This document shows positions 25,501-34,013 of a DNA stretch of 64,000 nt, piece after piece. Made by a program: the position numbers and the translations under genes. The DNA is from JACQQW01 sp964520655 (GTDB taxonomy: Bacteria; Omnitrophota; Gorgyraeia; Zapsychrales; Fredricksoniimonadaceae). The notes under the pieces were generated by a model. The model made no database searches and was not told where the DNA came from. It saw only the letters and a program-made list of their open reading frames with translations. The stretch spans positions 62,001 to 126,000 of the forward strand of contig CAZFNI010000003.1 in the NCBI GenBank assembly GCA_964520655.1. Reading direction: 5' to 3'. Position 1 is the first letter of the stretch; the number at the start of each line of letters is the position of its first letter.

Positions 25501-26085
25501 ATGGCTGATCAAGTACCACTGAAATATTTTGATGAATTAAAACGAACCATGGAGTGGCTGGCCACTCAGGATAAGGTTCAGTTTGTCGGCCAGACTGTTG
25601 CTGGTCCAGGCACATTCATGTTCCAGACACTGCGGGATTGCCCCAAGGACAGAACGCTTGAAATGCCGATCAATGAAAGTTTCCAGATGCAGTTCTCGAT
25701 CGGCATGGCACTGGCCGGTTATATCCCTGTGTCCGTCTATCCCAGGCAGAATTTTCTTCTGCTGGCAACTGCCGATATGGCCAATATGCTTGATAAGCTG
25801 CCTGATCTAAGCGAAGGAAAGTGGCCGATCAAAATGATCATCCGCGTTGCCACTGGTCCGGATGCCCCCGTGCATCCCGGGCATCAGCATATTGGTAATT
25901 ATGCGGACGCGTTTCGGAAACTATTCCACTGGATCGAGGTCGTTGAGCTGGATACCGCCGAGCAGATCTTCCCGGCCTATGTCAACGCGCTTAAACGCGA
26001 GGACGGCAAGTCGACATTGATCATTGAGCACGGCAATTATTATAATGAAGAGTATTATGCCAAGGGTTTAAAGACCAGCCAGTAA
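25501..26085 (+). CDS. Thiamine-diphosphate enzyme, transketolase central/E1-beta-like subunit
   Basis: A 194-residue partner with the pyrimidine-binding domain of TPP enzymes. The conserved activating Glu is in EMPINESFQMQFSIGMALAG near residue 60, and the YPRQNFLLLATADM and HPGHQHIGNYADAFR segments follow. It lacks the C-terminal transketolase_C domain that E1-beta and transketolase normally carry, so the complex with the previous gene is a minimal two-domain enzyme. The tight spacing (one base between stop and start) supports a stable heteromer. Donor and acceptor are unknown. Confidence 0.83.
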   Translation: MADQVPLKYFDELKRTMEWLATQDKVQFVGQTVAGPGTFMFQTLRDCPKDRTLEMPINESFQMQFSIGMALAGYIPVSVYPRQNFLLLATADMANMLDKLPDLSEGKWPIKMIIRVATGPDAPVHPGHQHIGNYADAFRKLFHWIEVVELDTAEQIFPAYVNALKREDGKSTLIIEHGNYYNEEYYAKGLKTSQ

Positions 26086-26089
26086 TCCC

Positions 26090-27010
26090 ATGCAGAAAAA
26101 TTCGCGCATTTTTATCGTCGGACACAAGGAGGCCATCGAGAATTCTTTGGTCTCTGGCTTACGCTGCCGCGGTTTCAAGCATGTCTATTCCAATAATTTC
26201 AATCATATCAATGTTTTGGACGCTGCCAAAGTGTCTAAATTCTTTAAGGCTGTCCGCCCGGATTATGTGTTCTTAGGATCGATCCGATCGGGCGGCATCG
26301 CTGCGAATTTGAGAATGCCGGCGGAATTCATTTATGAGAATTGCCAGGCACAAAACAATGTGATCCACGCGGCGCATGTCTATAAGACCAGAAAATTGCT
26401 GTATTTTACCGGTTCCTGCGCCTATCCGGCCAAGGCCCGCCAGCCGATCAAGGAAGATTCCTTGTTAACAGGGCCGTTGGAGAAAACCAGCGAGCCCTAT
26501 TCTGTGGCTAAGATCGCAGGGACCATCATGTGCCAGGCCTACCGGGCCCAGTACGGCACAAAAGCCATTGTTGCGGTTCCGGCGACATTATACGGCCCCG
26601 GCAGTGATGATGATCTGGCCACCGCCCATGTCATGGGGTCTTTGATCGCCAAATTCACTTCCGCTGTTAAGGCAGGGGAATCGTCCGTTGAAGTTTGGGG
26701 GACGGGTAAGCCGCGCCGGGAGTTCTTATATGTGGATGATTTTGTGGATGCCTGCCTTATGCTCATGGACCGCTATGATGATCCGGCCATGATCAACCTG
26801 GGATCAGGGGAGGACATCACCATTAAGAATTTAGCGCATTTGATCGCTAAAACGGCTGGTTTTAAGGGTAAGATCACCTTTAATACGTCCAAACCGGACG
26901 GGACCATGAGGAAATTGATGGATAATGGGCGCATCAAGGATCTGGGATGGTTTCCTCAGGTGGGTTTAGAAGAGGGGATCGCTAAAACGGTCGCGTGGTA
27001 CAAAAAATAA
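26090..27010 (+). CDS. GDP-fucose synthase-like SDR with degenerate cofactor motif
   Basis: A 306-residue extended SDR close to GDP-L-fucose synthases: EFIYENCQAQNNVIHAA, GSCAYPAKARQPIKEDSLL, LTGPLEKTSEPY and the catalytic YSVAK near residue 141. The nucleotide-binding loop is unusual: where the family has GHRGxxGS it reads GHKEAIENS, losing two of three glycines. NADP binding may be altered or lost. It follows the split TPP enzyme by four bases, so a joint role on an activated sugar is likely. The weak hairpin directly after its stop may end the unit. Confidence 0.82.
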   Translation: MQKNSRIFIVGHKEAIENSLVSGLRCRGFKHVYSNNFNHINVLDAAKVSKFFKAVRPDYVFLGSIRSGGIAANLRMPAEFIYENCQAQNNVIHAAHVYKTRKLLYFTGSCAYPAKARQPIKEDSLLTGPLEKTSEPYSVAKIAGTIMCQAYRAQYGTKAIVAVPATLYGPGSDDDLATAHVMGSLIAKFTSAVKAGESSVEVWGTGKPRREFLYVDDFVDACLMLMDRYDDPAMINLGSGEDITIKNLAHLIAKTAGFKGKITFNTSKPDGTMRKLMDNGRIKDLGWFPQVGLEEGIAKTVAWYKK

Positions 27011-27031
27011 GACCGCGGATCGCGCGGTCTT
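27009..27031 (+). terminator. Candidate intrinsic terminator
   Basis: AAGACCGCG (27009-27017) pairs with CGCGGTCTT (27023-27031) across a GATCG loop, directly at the stop codon of the preceding gene. Only three T residues follow, so termination would be modest. Confidence 0.5.
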
Positions 27032-27129
27032 TGAGGAGATGAACTTTTTCTCCAATGTCAGGATATTGCTCATCCATGACTATCTATAATATAGCAAATA
27101 AAATGGTTAAATACAAGAGAGAATTAAAT

Positions 27130-27519
27130 ATGCTCATGACGATCCCGCGGATGATACAGACAATGAGCATGGTTGTCGTATTATCAGTTTTTTCGATGAA
27201 AGCATTTGCCGGAGTTGACCCGGCTGTTCAAACAGCTGATGAGAACAGAAGAACGGTTGTGCGCTTGCTTGTAGACGGAGAATTTAGTGAGGCGGTCAAG
27301 GTCATGGATGCCTGGATGAAAGCCAGGCCAGAAGATAAGCCCAAGATCGATCTGTTGCGGCAAGTTGAAGATCAGGTAAAGGGTGAACCTGATGAGCAGA
27401 AACGGAAAGAGCTTATTGCCGTGATATCCTTGCAGCAAGTGTCAACAGCGCTCAATGATTTTACGTCAACTGTTCAGGCGGGGCAGCCCATAGGCTCTCT
27501 GGACCCGGAACATCAATAA
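27130..27519 (+). CDS. Small secreted protein of unknown function
   Basis: A 129-residue protein from ATG 27130, chosen over an in-frame ATG at 27055 because it is preceded by an AGAGAGAA site and begins a signal peptide (hydrophobic TMSMVVVLSVFSMKAFA). The mature part is helical and polar (DPAVQTADENRRTVVRLLVDGEFSEAV) and ends in DPEHQ; the spacing of hydrophobic residues recalls TPR-like helices, but no repeat is certain. A TATAAT stands at 27085-27090. I do not recognise the family. It lies alone between the fucose-synthase-like gene and the next SDR. Confidence 0.6.
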   Translation: MLMTIPRMIQTMSMVVVLSVFSMKAFAGVDPAVQTADENRRTVVRLLVDGEFSEAVKVMDAWMKARPEDKPKIDLLRQVEDQVKGEPDEQKRKELIAVISLQQVSTALNDFTSTVQAGQPIGSLDPEHQ

Positions 27520-27552
27520 TTTGATCATTAACATACTACAGGAGAATGGATC

Positions 27553-28482
27553 ATGAAGATTTTGGTCACAGGGGCAGCAGGGTATATCGGTTCGGTATTA
27601 ACACCAATTTTGCTCAATGAGGGGCATGAGGTCATTGCGTTGGATAATTTCATGTACAGCCAATCATCATTACTGGATTGCTGTTATCATCCGAAATTGA
27701 CCATCATCCGCGGGGATACGCGCGACCGTGTGTTGATGACGAAATTGCTCAAGAGCGTGGATGCGATCTTCCCGCTGGCCTGTTTGACCGGTGCGCCCTT
27801 ATGCGCCAAAGATCCGGTGGGCGCCACGACCATCTTGCTTGATTCCGTCAAGATGATCATTGAATTAAAAAGCAAGGACCAGAGGATCATTTTCCCGACG
27901 ACCAATAGCGGCTATGGGGTGGGGGAAAAGGGCAAGCACTGTACGGAGGAGACCCCGCTGCGTCCGATATCGCTGTACGGTAAGCTGAAAGTCGACGCGG
28001 AGAATGCCATTTTAGATGACGGCGGTATCACCTTACGTTTGGCCACGGCGTTTGGTATCTCGCCGCGCATGCGCTTGGACCTTTTGGTCAATGATTTTAC
28101 TTACAGGGCCGTGTATGATCGTTTCATCGTGCTGTTTGAAGCACATTTTAACCGCAACTACGTCCACGTGAGGGATATTTCCCGGGCTTTCGTCCATTCC
28201 CTGAATAATTTTGACAAGATGAAGAAGCAACCCTATAATGTGGGACTTAGCGACGCGAATTTGACGAAATTGCAGTTATGTCAGGAGATCAAGAAGCTGG
28301 TCCCGGACTTCTATTTCGTGGAAGCGACCATCGGCGAGGACCCGGATAAACGCGATTATATCGTCAGCAATGCCAAGATCGAAAAGACGGGCTTTAAAAC
28401 CCAGGTCAGCCTGCAGGCCGGCATCGCGGAATTGATCAAAGGCTATCAGGTCATCAAACGCAACCAGTACGCCAATATCTAA
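27553..28482 (+). CDS. NAD-dependent epimerase/dehydratase (extended SDR)
   Basis: A 309-residue SDR with a full NAD motif (GAAGYIGSVL, about 7-16), an acidic end to strand 2 (ALDNF) and the catalytic YGKLK near residue 143, with TTNSGYG at the substrate site. The C-terminal half carries a HVRDISRAF segment typical of sugar-nucleotide epimerases. The exact sugar is not evident. A GGAGAA site precedes ATG 27553. It is followed at one base by the radical SAM gene, so the two may act on the same intermediate. Confidence 0.85.
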   Translation: MKILVTGAAGYIGSVLTPILLNEGHEVIALDNFMYSQSSLLDCCYHPKLTIIRGDTRDRVLMTKLLKSVDAIFPLACLTGAPLCAKDPVGATTILLDSVKMIIELKSKDQRIIFPTTNSGYGVGEKGKHCTEETPLRPISLYGKLKVDAENAILDDGGITLRLATAFGISPRMRLDLLVNDFTYRAVYDRFIVLFEAHFNRNYVHVRDISRAFVHSLNNFDKMKKQPYNVGLSDANLTKLQLCQEIKKLVPDFYFVEATIGEDPDKRDYIVSNAKIEKTGFKTQVSLQAGIAELIKGYQVIKRNQYANI

Positions 28483-28483
28483 T

Positions 28484-29998
28484 ATGTCCACACTCGACAT
28501 CCTGTTTGTCCACCCTAACGCATCGAAAAAGATCTATCAGGATCTGGCCAAAGATTTCTCCGCCATTGAACCGCCGATCTGGGCGGGGATGCTGGCTGGT
28601 CATTGCCGCGTGAAAGGGTTCTCGGTGGATATTCTAGACGCGGAAGCGCTGCATTTAAGCGATGAACAGGCCGCGGCCAGGGTCAAAGGATCATCGGCAA
28701 GGCTTGTCTGTTTTGTTGTTTACGGTCAGCAGCCGTCGGCCAGTTCTCAGAACATGGCCGGGGCGGTGACGCTGGCTGAGATGGTCAAAAATATTGCACC
28801 GGGGACAAAGATCGTTTTTGTGGGTGGCCATGTGGCGGCTCTTTCCAGGGAAGTCCTGGAAAATCATCCGGCCATTGATTTTGTCTGCCAGAATGAAGGC
28901 GTTTACACCTTATCGAATTTGCTTAAGACCAATTTGCAGGATAAATTGGAATTAGTCGACGGTTTAGGCTGGCGCAAAGACGGCGCGGTCGTATTGAATA
29001 AACCATCGCCCATCGTCGCCAAAGCCGACCTTCCCAAAGATCTGCCCGGCATTGCCTGGGATTTGCTGCCGGTTGAGAATTACCGCACCGCATTATGGCA
29101 TTCTTATCCCAATGGTTCCATCCGCCAGCCGTTCGCGGCACTTTATACCTCGCTGGGCTGTCCGATGCGCTGTTCTTTCTGCATGATCAATATCATCAAC
29201 CGCCAGGAGAATGAATATTCTGACGGATCTGCCGTGTTCCGCTACTGGGAGCCGGAACACATCATCAAAGAATTCGATTATTTCGCCGCCAGGGGGATCA
29301 CCAATATCAAGATCGCCGATGAGCTCTTTGTGCTGCGTTCTGACCATTTCATGAAGATCTGTGAAATGATCATTGAGCGCGGGTATAAATTCAATATCTG
29401 GTGTTATTCCCGGGTCGATACGGTCAAGGATCAGTACCTGGAGACCTTAAAGAAGGCCGGGGTCAATTGGCTGGCGCTGGGCATTGAAAGCGGCAACACA
29501 AAAGTACGCAAAGACGTGACCAAAGGCCGTTTCGATGATGTGGATATCCGCGGCGTTGTTGGGAAGATCCGCGACCACGGTATCAATGTGATCGGCAACT
29601 ATATTTTCGGGCTGCCGGAAGATGACATGGAGAGCATGCAGATGACCCTCGATCTGGCCATCGAGATGAACACGGAAGAAGCCAATTTTTATTCAGCCAT
29701 GGCCTACCCAGGAAGCCCATTATACGGCATTGCGAAAAAGGAAGGGTGGACGCTGCCATCGACGTATGCCGGGTTCTCCCAGCATTCCTATGAATGCCAG
29801 CCTTTGCCGACAAAATATTTGACGGCCCAGCAAGTGCTGGCGTTCCGTGATGAGGCGTGGATGAAATATCACACCAATCCTAAATTTTTGGATTTATTAA
29901 AGACAAAATTCGGACAAGTGGCGGTCGATGAGACGATTAAGTCAACGCAGATCAAATTGCGCCGCAAGATCCTGGAAACCAACGCGCTATCCCGGTAG
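28484..29998 (+). CDS. B12-binding radical SAM enzyme
   Basis: A 504-residue protein. The N-terminal 170 residues form a cobalamin-binding-like Rossmann domain (DILFVHPNASKK, VFVGGHVAALSREVL). The radical SAM domain has the CxxxCxxC cluster motif in SLGCPMRCSFCMIN near residue 220, followed by GIESGNTKVRKDVTKG. Class B enzymes of this kind methylate or rearrange unactivated carbons. In a polysaccharide locus it may build a C-methylated or branched sugar; this is inference. It depends on cobalamin, for which an uptake module lies at 55224-57793. Confidence 0.9.
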   Translation: MSTLDILFVHPNASKKIYQDLAKDFSAIEPPIWAGMLAGHCRVKGFSVDILDAEALHLSDEQAAARVKGSSARLVCFVVYGQQPSASSQNMAGAVTLAEMVKNIAPGTKIVFVGGHVAALSREVLENHPAIDFVCQNEGVYTLSNLLKTNLQDKLELVDGLGWRKDGAVVLNKPSPIVAKADLPKDLPGIAWDLLPVENYRTALWHSYPNGSIRQPFAALYTSLGCPMRCSFCMINIINRQENEYSDGSAVFRYWEPEHIIKEFDYFAARGITNIKIADELFVLRSDHFMKICEMIIERGYKFNIWCYSRVDTVKDQYLETLKKAGVNWLALGIESGNTKVRKDVTKGRFDDVDIRGVVGKIRDHGINVIGNYIFGLPEDDMESMQMTLDLAIEMNTEEANFYSAMAYPGSPLYGIAKKEGWTLPSTYAGFSQHSYECQPLPTKYLTAQQVLAFRDEAWMKYHTNPKFLDLLKTKFGQVAVDETIKSTQIKLRRKILETNALSR

Positions 29999-30008
29999 GT
30001 TAAATCAT

Positions 30009-31007
30009 ATGATCATTTCCCGCACCCCCTTTCGCATGTCTTTTTTTGGCGGCGGCACCGACTATAATGGCTGGTTTAACGAACACAAAGGGGCTGTCCT
30101 GGCCACGACGATCGATAAATACTGCTATATCACCTGCCGGTATTTACCACCTTTCTTCGACCATAAGTCCCGCATCATTTATTCAAAGATGGAGCATGTC
30201 CAAAGGGTCAGCGAGATTGATCACCCGTCCGTGCGTGAGGTCTTGAGGTTCTTAAAGATCAAGGAAGGTATCGAGATCCATCATGATGGGGATCTTCCGG
30301 CGCGCACCGGTCTTGGGTCAAGCTCGTCGTTTACTGTCGGTCTGCTTAATTCATTGTATGCGCTTAAAGGCCGCATGACGACCAAGGAACAGCTGGCCAA
30401 GGAAGCGATCTTTATCGAGCAGAACATGATCAAGGAAAATGTCGGATGCCAGGACCAGATGCTGGCGGCCTACGGCGGTTTTAATTTCATTGAGTTCGGC
30501 GGACAGCATCATCTGCGCGTCCAGCCGGTGACCGTTCCGATGGAAAAGATCGTTTTGCTTCAGAACCATTTGATGCTGTTCTTCACTGGATTTTCGCGGA
30601 CAGCGTCCCAGATCGCCGCGCATCAGATCAAGAATATCCCCAATAAAAAGCCGGAACTGGAACGCATGTATGAGATGGCCTTTGAAGCATTGGAAATATT
30701 GAATGGGAAGAATTTGCTTAAATTCGGGAAATTGTTGGATGAAAGCTGGAAGTTAAAGCGGACATTGTCGGATAAGATCTCGACCAGTCATATTGATGAT
30801 CTTTATCGGGTGGCCATCCGCGCGGGAGCGACCGGTGGAAAACTGCTTGGGGCGGGCGGCGGCGGGTTCGTGCTCCTGTTCGTCCAGCCGCACAAACAAC
30901 CCAAAGTCCGTGAAGCTTTAAAGCGGTTATTAGAAGTGCCCATCAAGTTCGAGAATTTAGGAAGCCAGATCATTTTTTTCCAGCCAGACACGGGGGTTAT
31001 CAAATAA
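30009..31007 (+). CDS. GHMP kinase, heptose-7-phosphate kinase type (HddA-like)
   Basis: A 332-residue GHMP kinase. I chose ATG 30009, which begins MIISRTPFRMSFFGGGTD, the usual N-terminus; the frame is open further up into the radical SAM gene. The ATP motif is GLGSSSSF (about 102-109), and the C-terminal motif is GATGGKLLGAGGGGF. These features match D-glycero-alpha-D-manno-heptose-7-phosphate kinases, which make the 1,7-bisphosphate. The next gene (guanylyltransferase) and the GmhB-like phosphatase at 42912 would complete GDP-heptose synthesis. GmhA is not in the window. Confidence 0.88.
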   Translation: MIISRTPFRMSFFGGGTDYNGWFNEHKGAVLATTIDKYCYITCRYLPPFFDHKSRIIYSKMEHVQRVSEIDHPSVREVLRFLKIKEGIEIHHDGDLPARTGLGSSSSFTVGLLNSLYALKGRMTTKEQLAKEAIFIEQNMIKENVGCQDQMLAAYGGFNFIEFGGQHHLRVQPVTVPMEKIVLLQNHLMLFFTGFSRTASQIAAHQIKNIPNKKPELERMYEMAFEALEILNGKNLLKFGKLLDESWKLKRTLSDKISTSHIDDLYRVAIRAGATGGKLLGAGGGGFVLLFVQPHKQPKVREALKRLLEVPIKFENLGSQIIFFQPDTGVIK

Positions 31008-31008
31008 T

Positions 31009-31722
31009 ATGACCCTGTTATCCAATGTTGACATTGTCATTTTAGCCGGTGGTTTAGGTAAACGTTTAGCCTCGGTCACCCAGGGGCAGCAGAAGATCCT
31101 GGCCCAGGTCGGGGATAAGCCGTTCATTTCGATCTTGATCGAATATTTAGCTTCTTTCGGCGGTAAGCGTTTTATTTTATGCACCGGCCACGGAGCTGAT
31201 GCTGTTGAGTCCTATTTGACCGGCGCTCACCGTGATTTGGAGATCGTATTCTCCCGTGAGGATACGCCTCTTGGCACCGGCGGTGCGATCAAGAAAGGGT
31301 CGGCCTTAGTCAAGACAGAACGGTTCCTGGGACTTAACGGGGATTGTTTTTGCGTGATCGATTATAACAAGCTCATTGATTTCCATATAAAACATCAGGC
31401 CAAAGCGACGCTGGCTGTGACCCGGCTGGACGATGCCAGGGATTATGGCACGATCGAAGTGAATGCGGCCAGTCAGATCACCGCGTTTAAAGAAAAACAG
31501 CCGCATCTGCAGTCGGCGTTGATCAACACGGGGACATACTGTTTTAACCGGGATGTCTTTGACTTAGTCAAGACACCGGATAAGTTCTCTATCGAATATG
31601 ATTTCTTCCCGCATTTGGTCGATCAAGGGTTTTATGGTTTTGAAGTAGCGAATAAGTTCATTGACATCGGAACACCCGAGCGTTATGCCTGGGCGCAGGA
31701 ACATCTCAAGGAGTTGAAATGA
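31009..31722 (+). CDS. Sugar-1-phosphate nucleotidyltransferase (HddC-like)
   Basis: A 237-residue nucleotidyltransferase. The activation motif is LAGGLGKRLASVTQGQQKIL (about 12-31), a variant of GGxGxRLxPxTxxxPK in which PK is replaced by KI; the metal-binding Asp is in GLNGDCF near residue 108. It resembles D-glycero-D-manno-heptose-1-phosphate guanylyltransferases and starts one base after the HddA-like kinase. The likely product is GDP-heptose. The unusual end of the activation loop deserves a check. It overlaps the next gene by ATGA. Confidence 0.85.
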   Translation: MTLLSNVDIVILAGGLGKRLASVTQGQQKILAQVGDKPFISILIEYLASFGGKRFILCTGHGADAVESYLTGAHRDLEIVFSREDTPLGTGGAIKKGSALVKTERFLGLNGDCFCVIDYNKLIDFHIKHQAKATLAVTRLDDARDYGTIEVNAASQITAFKEKQPHLQSALINTGTYCFNRDVFDLVKTPDKFSIEYDFFPHLVDQGFYGFEVANKFIDIGTPERYAWAQEHLKELK

Positions 31723-32909
31723 CAACAGCGGATTTCAATAAAAGCGCCGCGATCGCCGACGGTCAAGAGGCGAAAAAGGCGGGATATAAGGTGCCGTTCG
31801 GGACAGTCTCGATCACGGCCAAAGCGAAGACATTGATCAATGATGCGATCGAACGCCAGTGGTTGACCAAGGGTCGATATGTGAAGGAATTCGAAGAAAA
31901 ATTCGCGGCGTTATTTGGTGTCAAGTACGGTATCGCGGTGTCCTCGGGGACGGACGCGGATGCCATTGCCTGCGCGGTGCTGTATGATTTCGGCGCCAAG
32001 CGTGGCGATGAGATCATCATTCCGGCGCTGACCTTCGTGGCGACGGGCAATGCGGTGCTGCAGGCCGGGTTTAAGCCGGTGTTCGTCGATGTCAAACGCG
32101 ATACGTTGAATATTGATCCCGATAAGATCGAAGCGGCGATCACCCCTCGGACCCGCGCGATCATGCCGGTCCATTTGATGGGCAAGCCGGCGGATATGGA
32201 CCGGATCATGGCGATCGCCCGCAAACACAAGCTGCATGTCATCGAAGATGCGGCGGAAGCTCACGGCGCCGAGTATAAGGGCAAAAAGATCGGCGCGATC
32301 GGGGACATGGCTTGTTTTTCTTTGTACGCGGCGCATATCGTGACCACCATTGAAGGCGGAATGATCATCACCAACAATGAACAGATGGCACAGGCCGCTG
32401 CGAGTCTGCGCAACCACGGCATCGACGGAAAATTTCGTTTCAAGCGCATCGGATTCTCCGCCAAGATGAATGAGATCGAGGCAGCGGTTGGACTGGGCAA
32501 TATCGATATTTTCCATGACATCTTGAACAAGCGCCGACGTAATATCCTGTATCTCATCAAGAATTTCAAGCAGTTCGAGAAATTCTTCATTTATGTCCAG
32601 GAAGATGCCCATGAGAAGTTGGGTCCTCACGCCTTCTCCATGATCGTACGCCCGGGGTTGAATTTCACTAAAGAGGATTTTGTTGTTTTTCTGGAAAAGG
32701 AAGGTGTTGATTCCCGAAATTTGTTCTATTCGATCCCGACGCAGACGCCCAGTTATGAATTCATGGGGCACAAGCTTGGTGATTTTCCAGAGACGGAGTT
32801 TTGTTCCAATAACGGGACGCATATCGGCTGCCATCAGGATATCGAGATCCCGCAGATGGACCATGTGATCACAACCGTCGCTAAGTTCCTAAAAAGCAAA
32901 GGGTATTAA
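31719..32909 (+). CDS. DegT-type PLP enzyme with Lys-to-His change (ColD/RfbH dehydratase-like)
   Basis: A 396-residue DegT/DnrJ/EryC1/StrS protein: GIAVSSGTDADAIA for phosphate binding, PALTFVATGNAV, and VIEDAAEAHGAEYKG with the PLP-pairing Asp. In aminotransferases the next motif reads SFYPTK, whose Lys holds PLP. Here it is SLYAAH, with H206 at that place. A His there is known from ColD and RfbH, which remove the C3 hydroxyl of 4-keto-6-deoxy sugars. A 3-dehydratase role is therefore plausible. The related enzyme at 41051 keeps the Lys. RfbH partners need an iron-sulfur reductase; none is seen here. Confidence 0.85.
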   Translation: MTTADFNKSAAIADGQEAKKAGYKVPFGTVSITAKAKTLINDAIERQWLTKGRYVKEFEEKFAALFGVKYGIAVSSGTDADAIACAVLYDFGAKRGDEIIIPALTFVATGNAVLQAGFKPVFVDVKRDTLNIDPDKIEAAITPRTRAIMPVHLMGKPADMDRIMAIARKHKLHVIEDAAEAHGAEYKGKKIGAIGDMACFSLYAAHIVTTIEGGMIITNNEQMAQAAASLRNHGIDGKFRFKRIGFSAKMNEIEAAVGLGNIDIFHDILNKRRRNILYLIKNFKQFEKFFIYVQEDAHEKLGPHAFSMIVRPGLNFTKEDFVVFLEKEGVDSRNLFYSIPTQTPSYEFMGHKLGDFPETEFCSNNGTHIGCHQDIEIPQMDHVITTVAKFLKSKGY

Positions 32910-32918
32910 CCCAGGCGC

Positions 32919-34013
32919 ATGCGCATTGTCGTCAATTGCCGCTCGATCCTGCTGCCCAAGCGCACCGGCATCGGACGGTACACCTATCATTTGCTAGCCG
33001 AACTCGGGGGGATCGACCCCGGTAATGAATACCTGCTCTACGCCCAAAAGAATTTGTTCGATCGAAAACGCCAGTTGCCGCGGTTTGAATTTTCCAATTT
33101 TAAGCCAGCATTAGACATGTTCCGTCGTCCCATCCCGCGCGCCGATGTTTATCATCTGCCATGTCCAATGGAGATAGGTGTATTTGAGGGCCGTGTGGCC
33201 GTGACCATCCATGATCTTGTTTTTAAAACATATCCTCAAAGCCATACCCAGGAAACGGTCGATATGACCGAAAGTTTGATGGCGGGGATCGTCAAACGCG
33301 CTGATCATATCATCTGCATCTCGCAAAGCACGCGCAATGACCTGCACCGGTTCTTTGATTATCCGAAACGTCAGACAAGCGTTGTTTTAAACGGTGTGGA
33401 TCATAACAGGTTTTTCCCTTTATCTAATACTGATGCCGCGAAGACTTTTCTTAAAAGCAATGGTATGCCGGAAGATTTCTTATTGTTTGTAGGAACGGTC
33501 GAGCCGCGTAAGAACTTAACAGGATTGCTTGAAGCTATGTCTTTGGTGAAACAGGCTGCGCTGCCGTTGGTCGTGGTCGGTATGCCGGGGTGGAAGTCAG
33601 AAGGGGTGACGGCCGACATTGAGCGTTTAGGCCTTCAGGGGAAAGTCATTTTTACGGGTTTTATCCGTGATGAAGAACTTAATTTCCTTTATAATACCTG
33701 TAAGGTATTTATTTTTCCGTCATTCTATGAGGGTTTTGGGTTCCCTATCGTCGAAGCCATGAGCGCTGGGGCTGCTGTCATCTGTTCGTCAACATCCAGC
33801 TGCGGGGAGATCGCCGGTGATGCCGCGATACTGATCGACCCCAAAGATCCGGCAGGCATTGCCAACGCGATCGAACGAGTGGCCCAAGATCCGGATTTAG
33901 TCACGTCGTTAAAGATACGGTGCTTACAACGGGCGCAGGAATTTTCCTTTAAGCGCACAGCTCAAGAAACGTTGGGTGTTTATCAAGCATTAGGGGGCAG
34001 TAATGTTCAATAA
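32919..34013 (+). CDS. Glycosyltransferase family 4 (GT-B)
   Basis: A 364-residue GT-B enzyme. The N-terminal domain has the GRYTYHLL donor loop with a TGIG motif near residue 20; the C-terminal Glycos_transf_1 domain carries FVGTVEPRKNL, VIFTGFIRDEEL and the PSFYEGFGFPIVEAMSAG signature with its E(x7)E. It transfers a sugar from a nucleotide donor to the growing glycan in the cytoplasm. The ribosome site is weak. It overlaps the next gene by 11 bases. Donor and acceptor cannot be read from sequence. Confidence 0.9.
   Translation: MRIVVNCRSILLPKRTGIGRYTYHLLAELGGIDPGNEYLLYAQKNLFDRKRQLPRFEFSNFKPALDMFRRPIPRADVYHLPCPMEIGVFEGRVAVTIHDLVFKTYPQSHTQETVDMTESLMAGIVKRADHIICISQSTRNDLHRFFDYPKRQTSVVLNGVDHNRFFPLSNTDAAKTFLKSNGMPEDFLLFVGTVEPRKNLTGLLEAMSLVKQAALPLVVVGMPGWKSEGVTADIERLGLQGKVIFTGFIRDEELNFLYNTCKVFIFPSFYEGFGFPIVEAMSAGAAVICSSTSSCGEIAGDAAILIDPKDPAGIANAIERVAQDPDLVTSLKIRCLQRAQEFSFKRTAQETLGVYQALGGSNVQ

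Noticed and set aside
31911..32864. 317-codon open frame on the minus strand
   Set aside because: It lies wholly opposite the PLP enzyme gene, whose plus-strand protein matches a known family along its length. The antisense frame matches nothing and is explained by codon bias.
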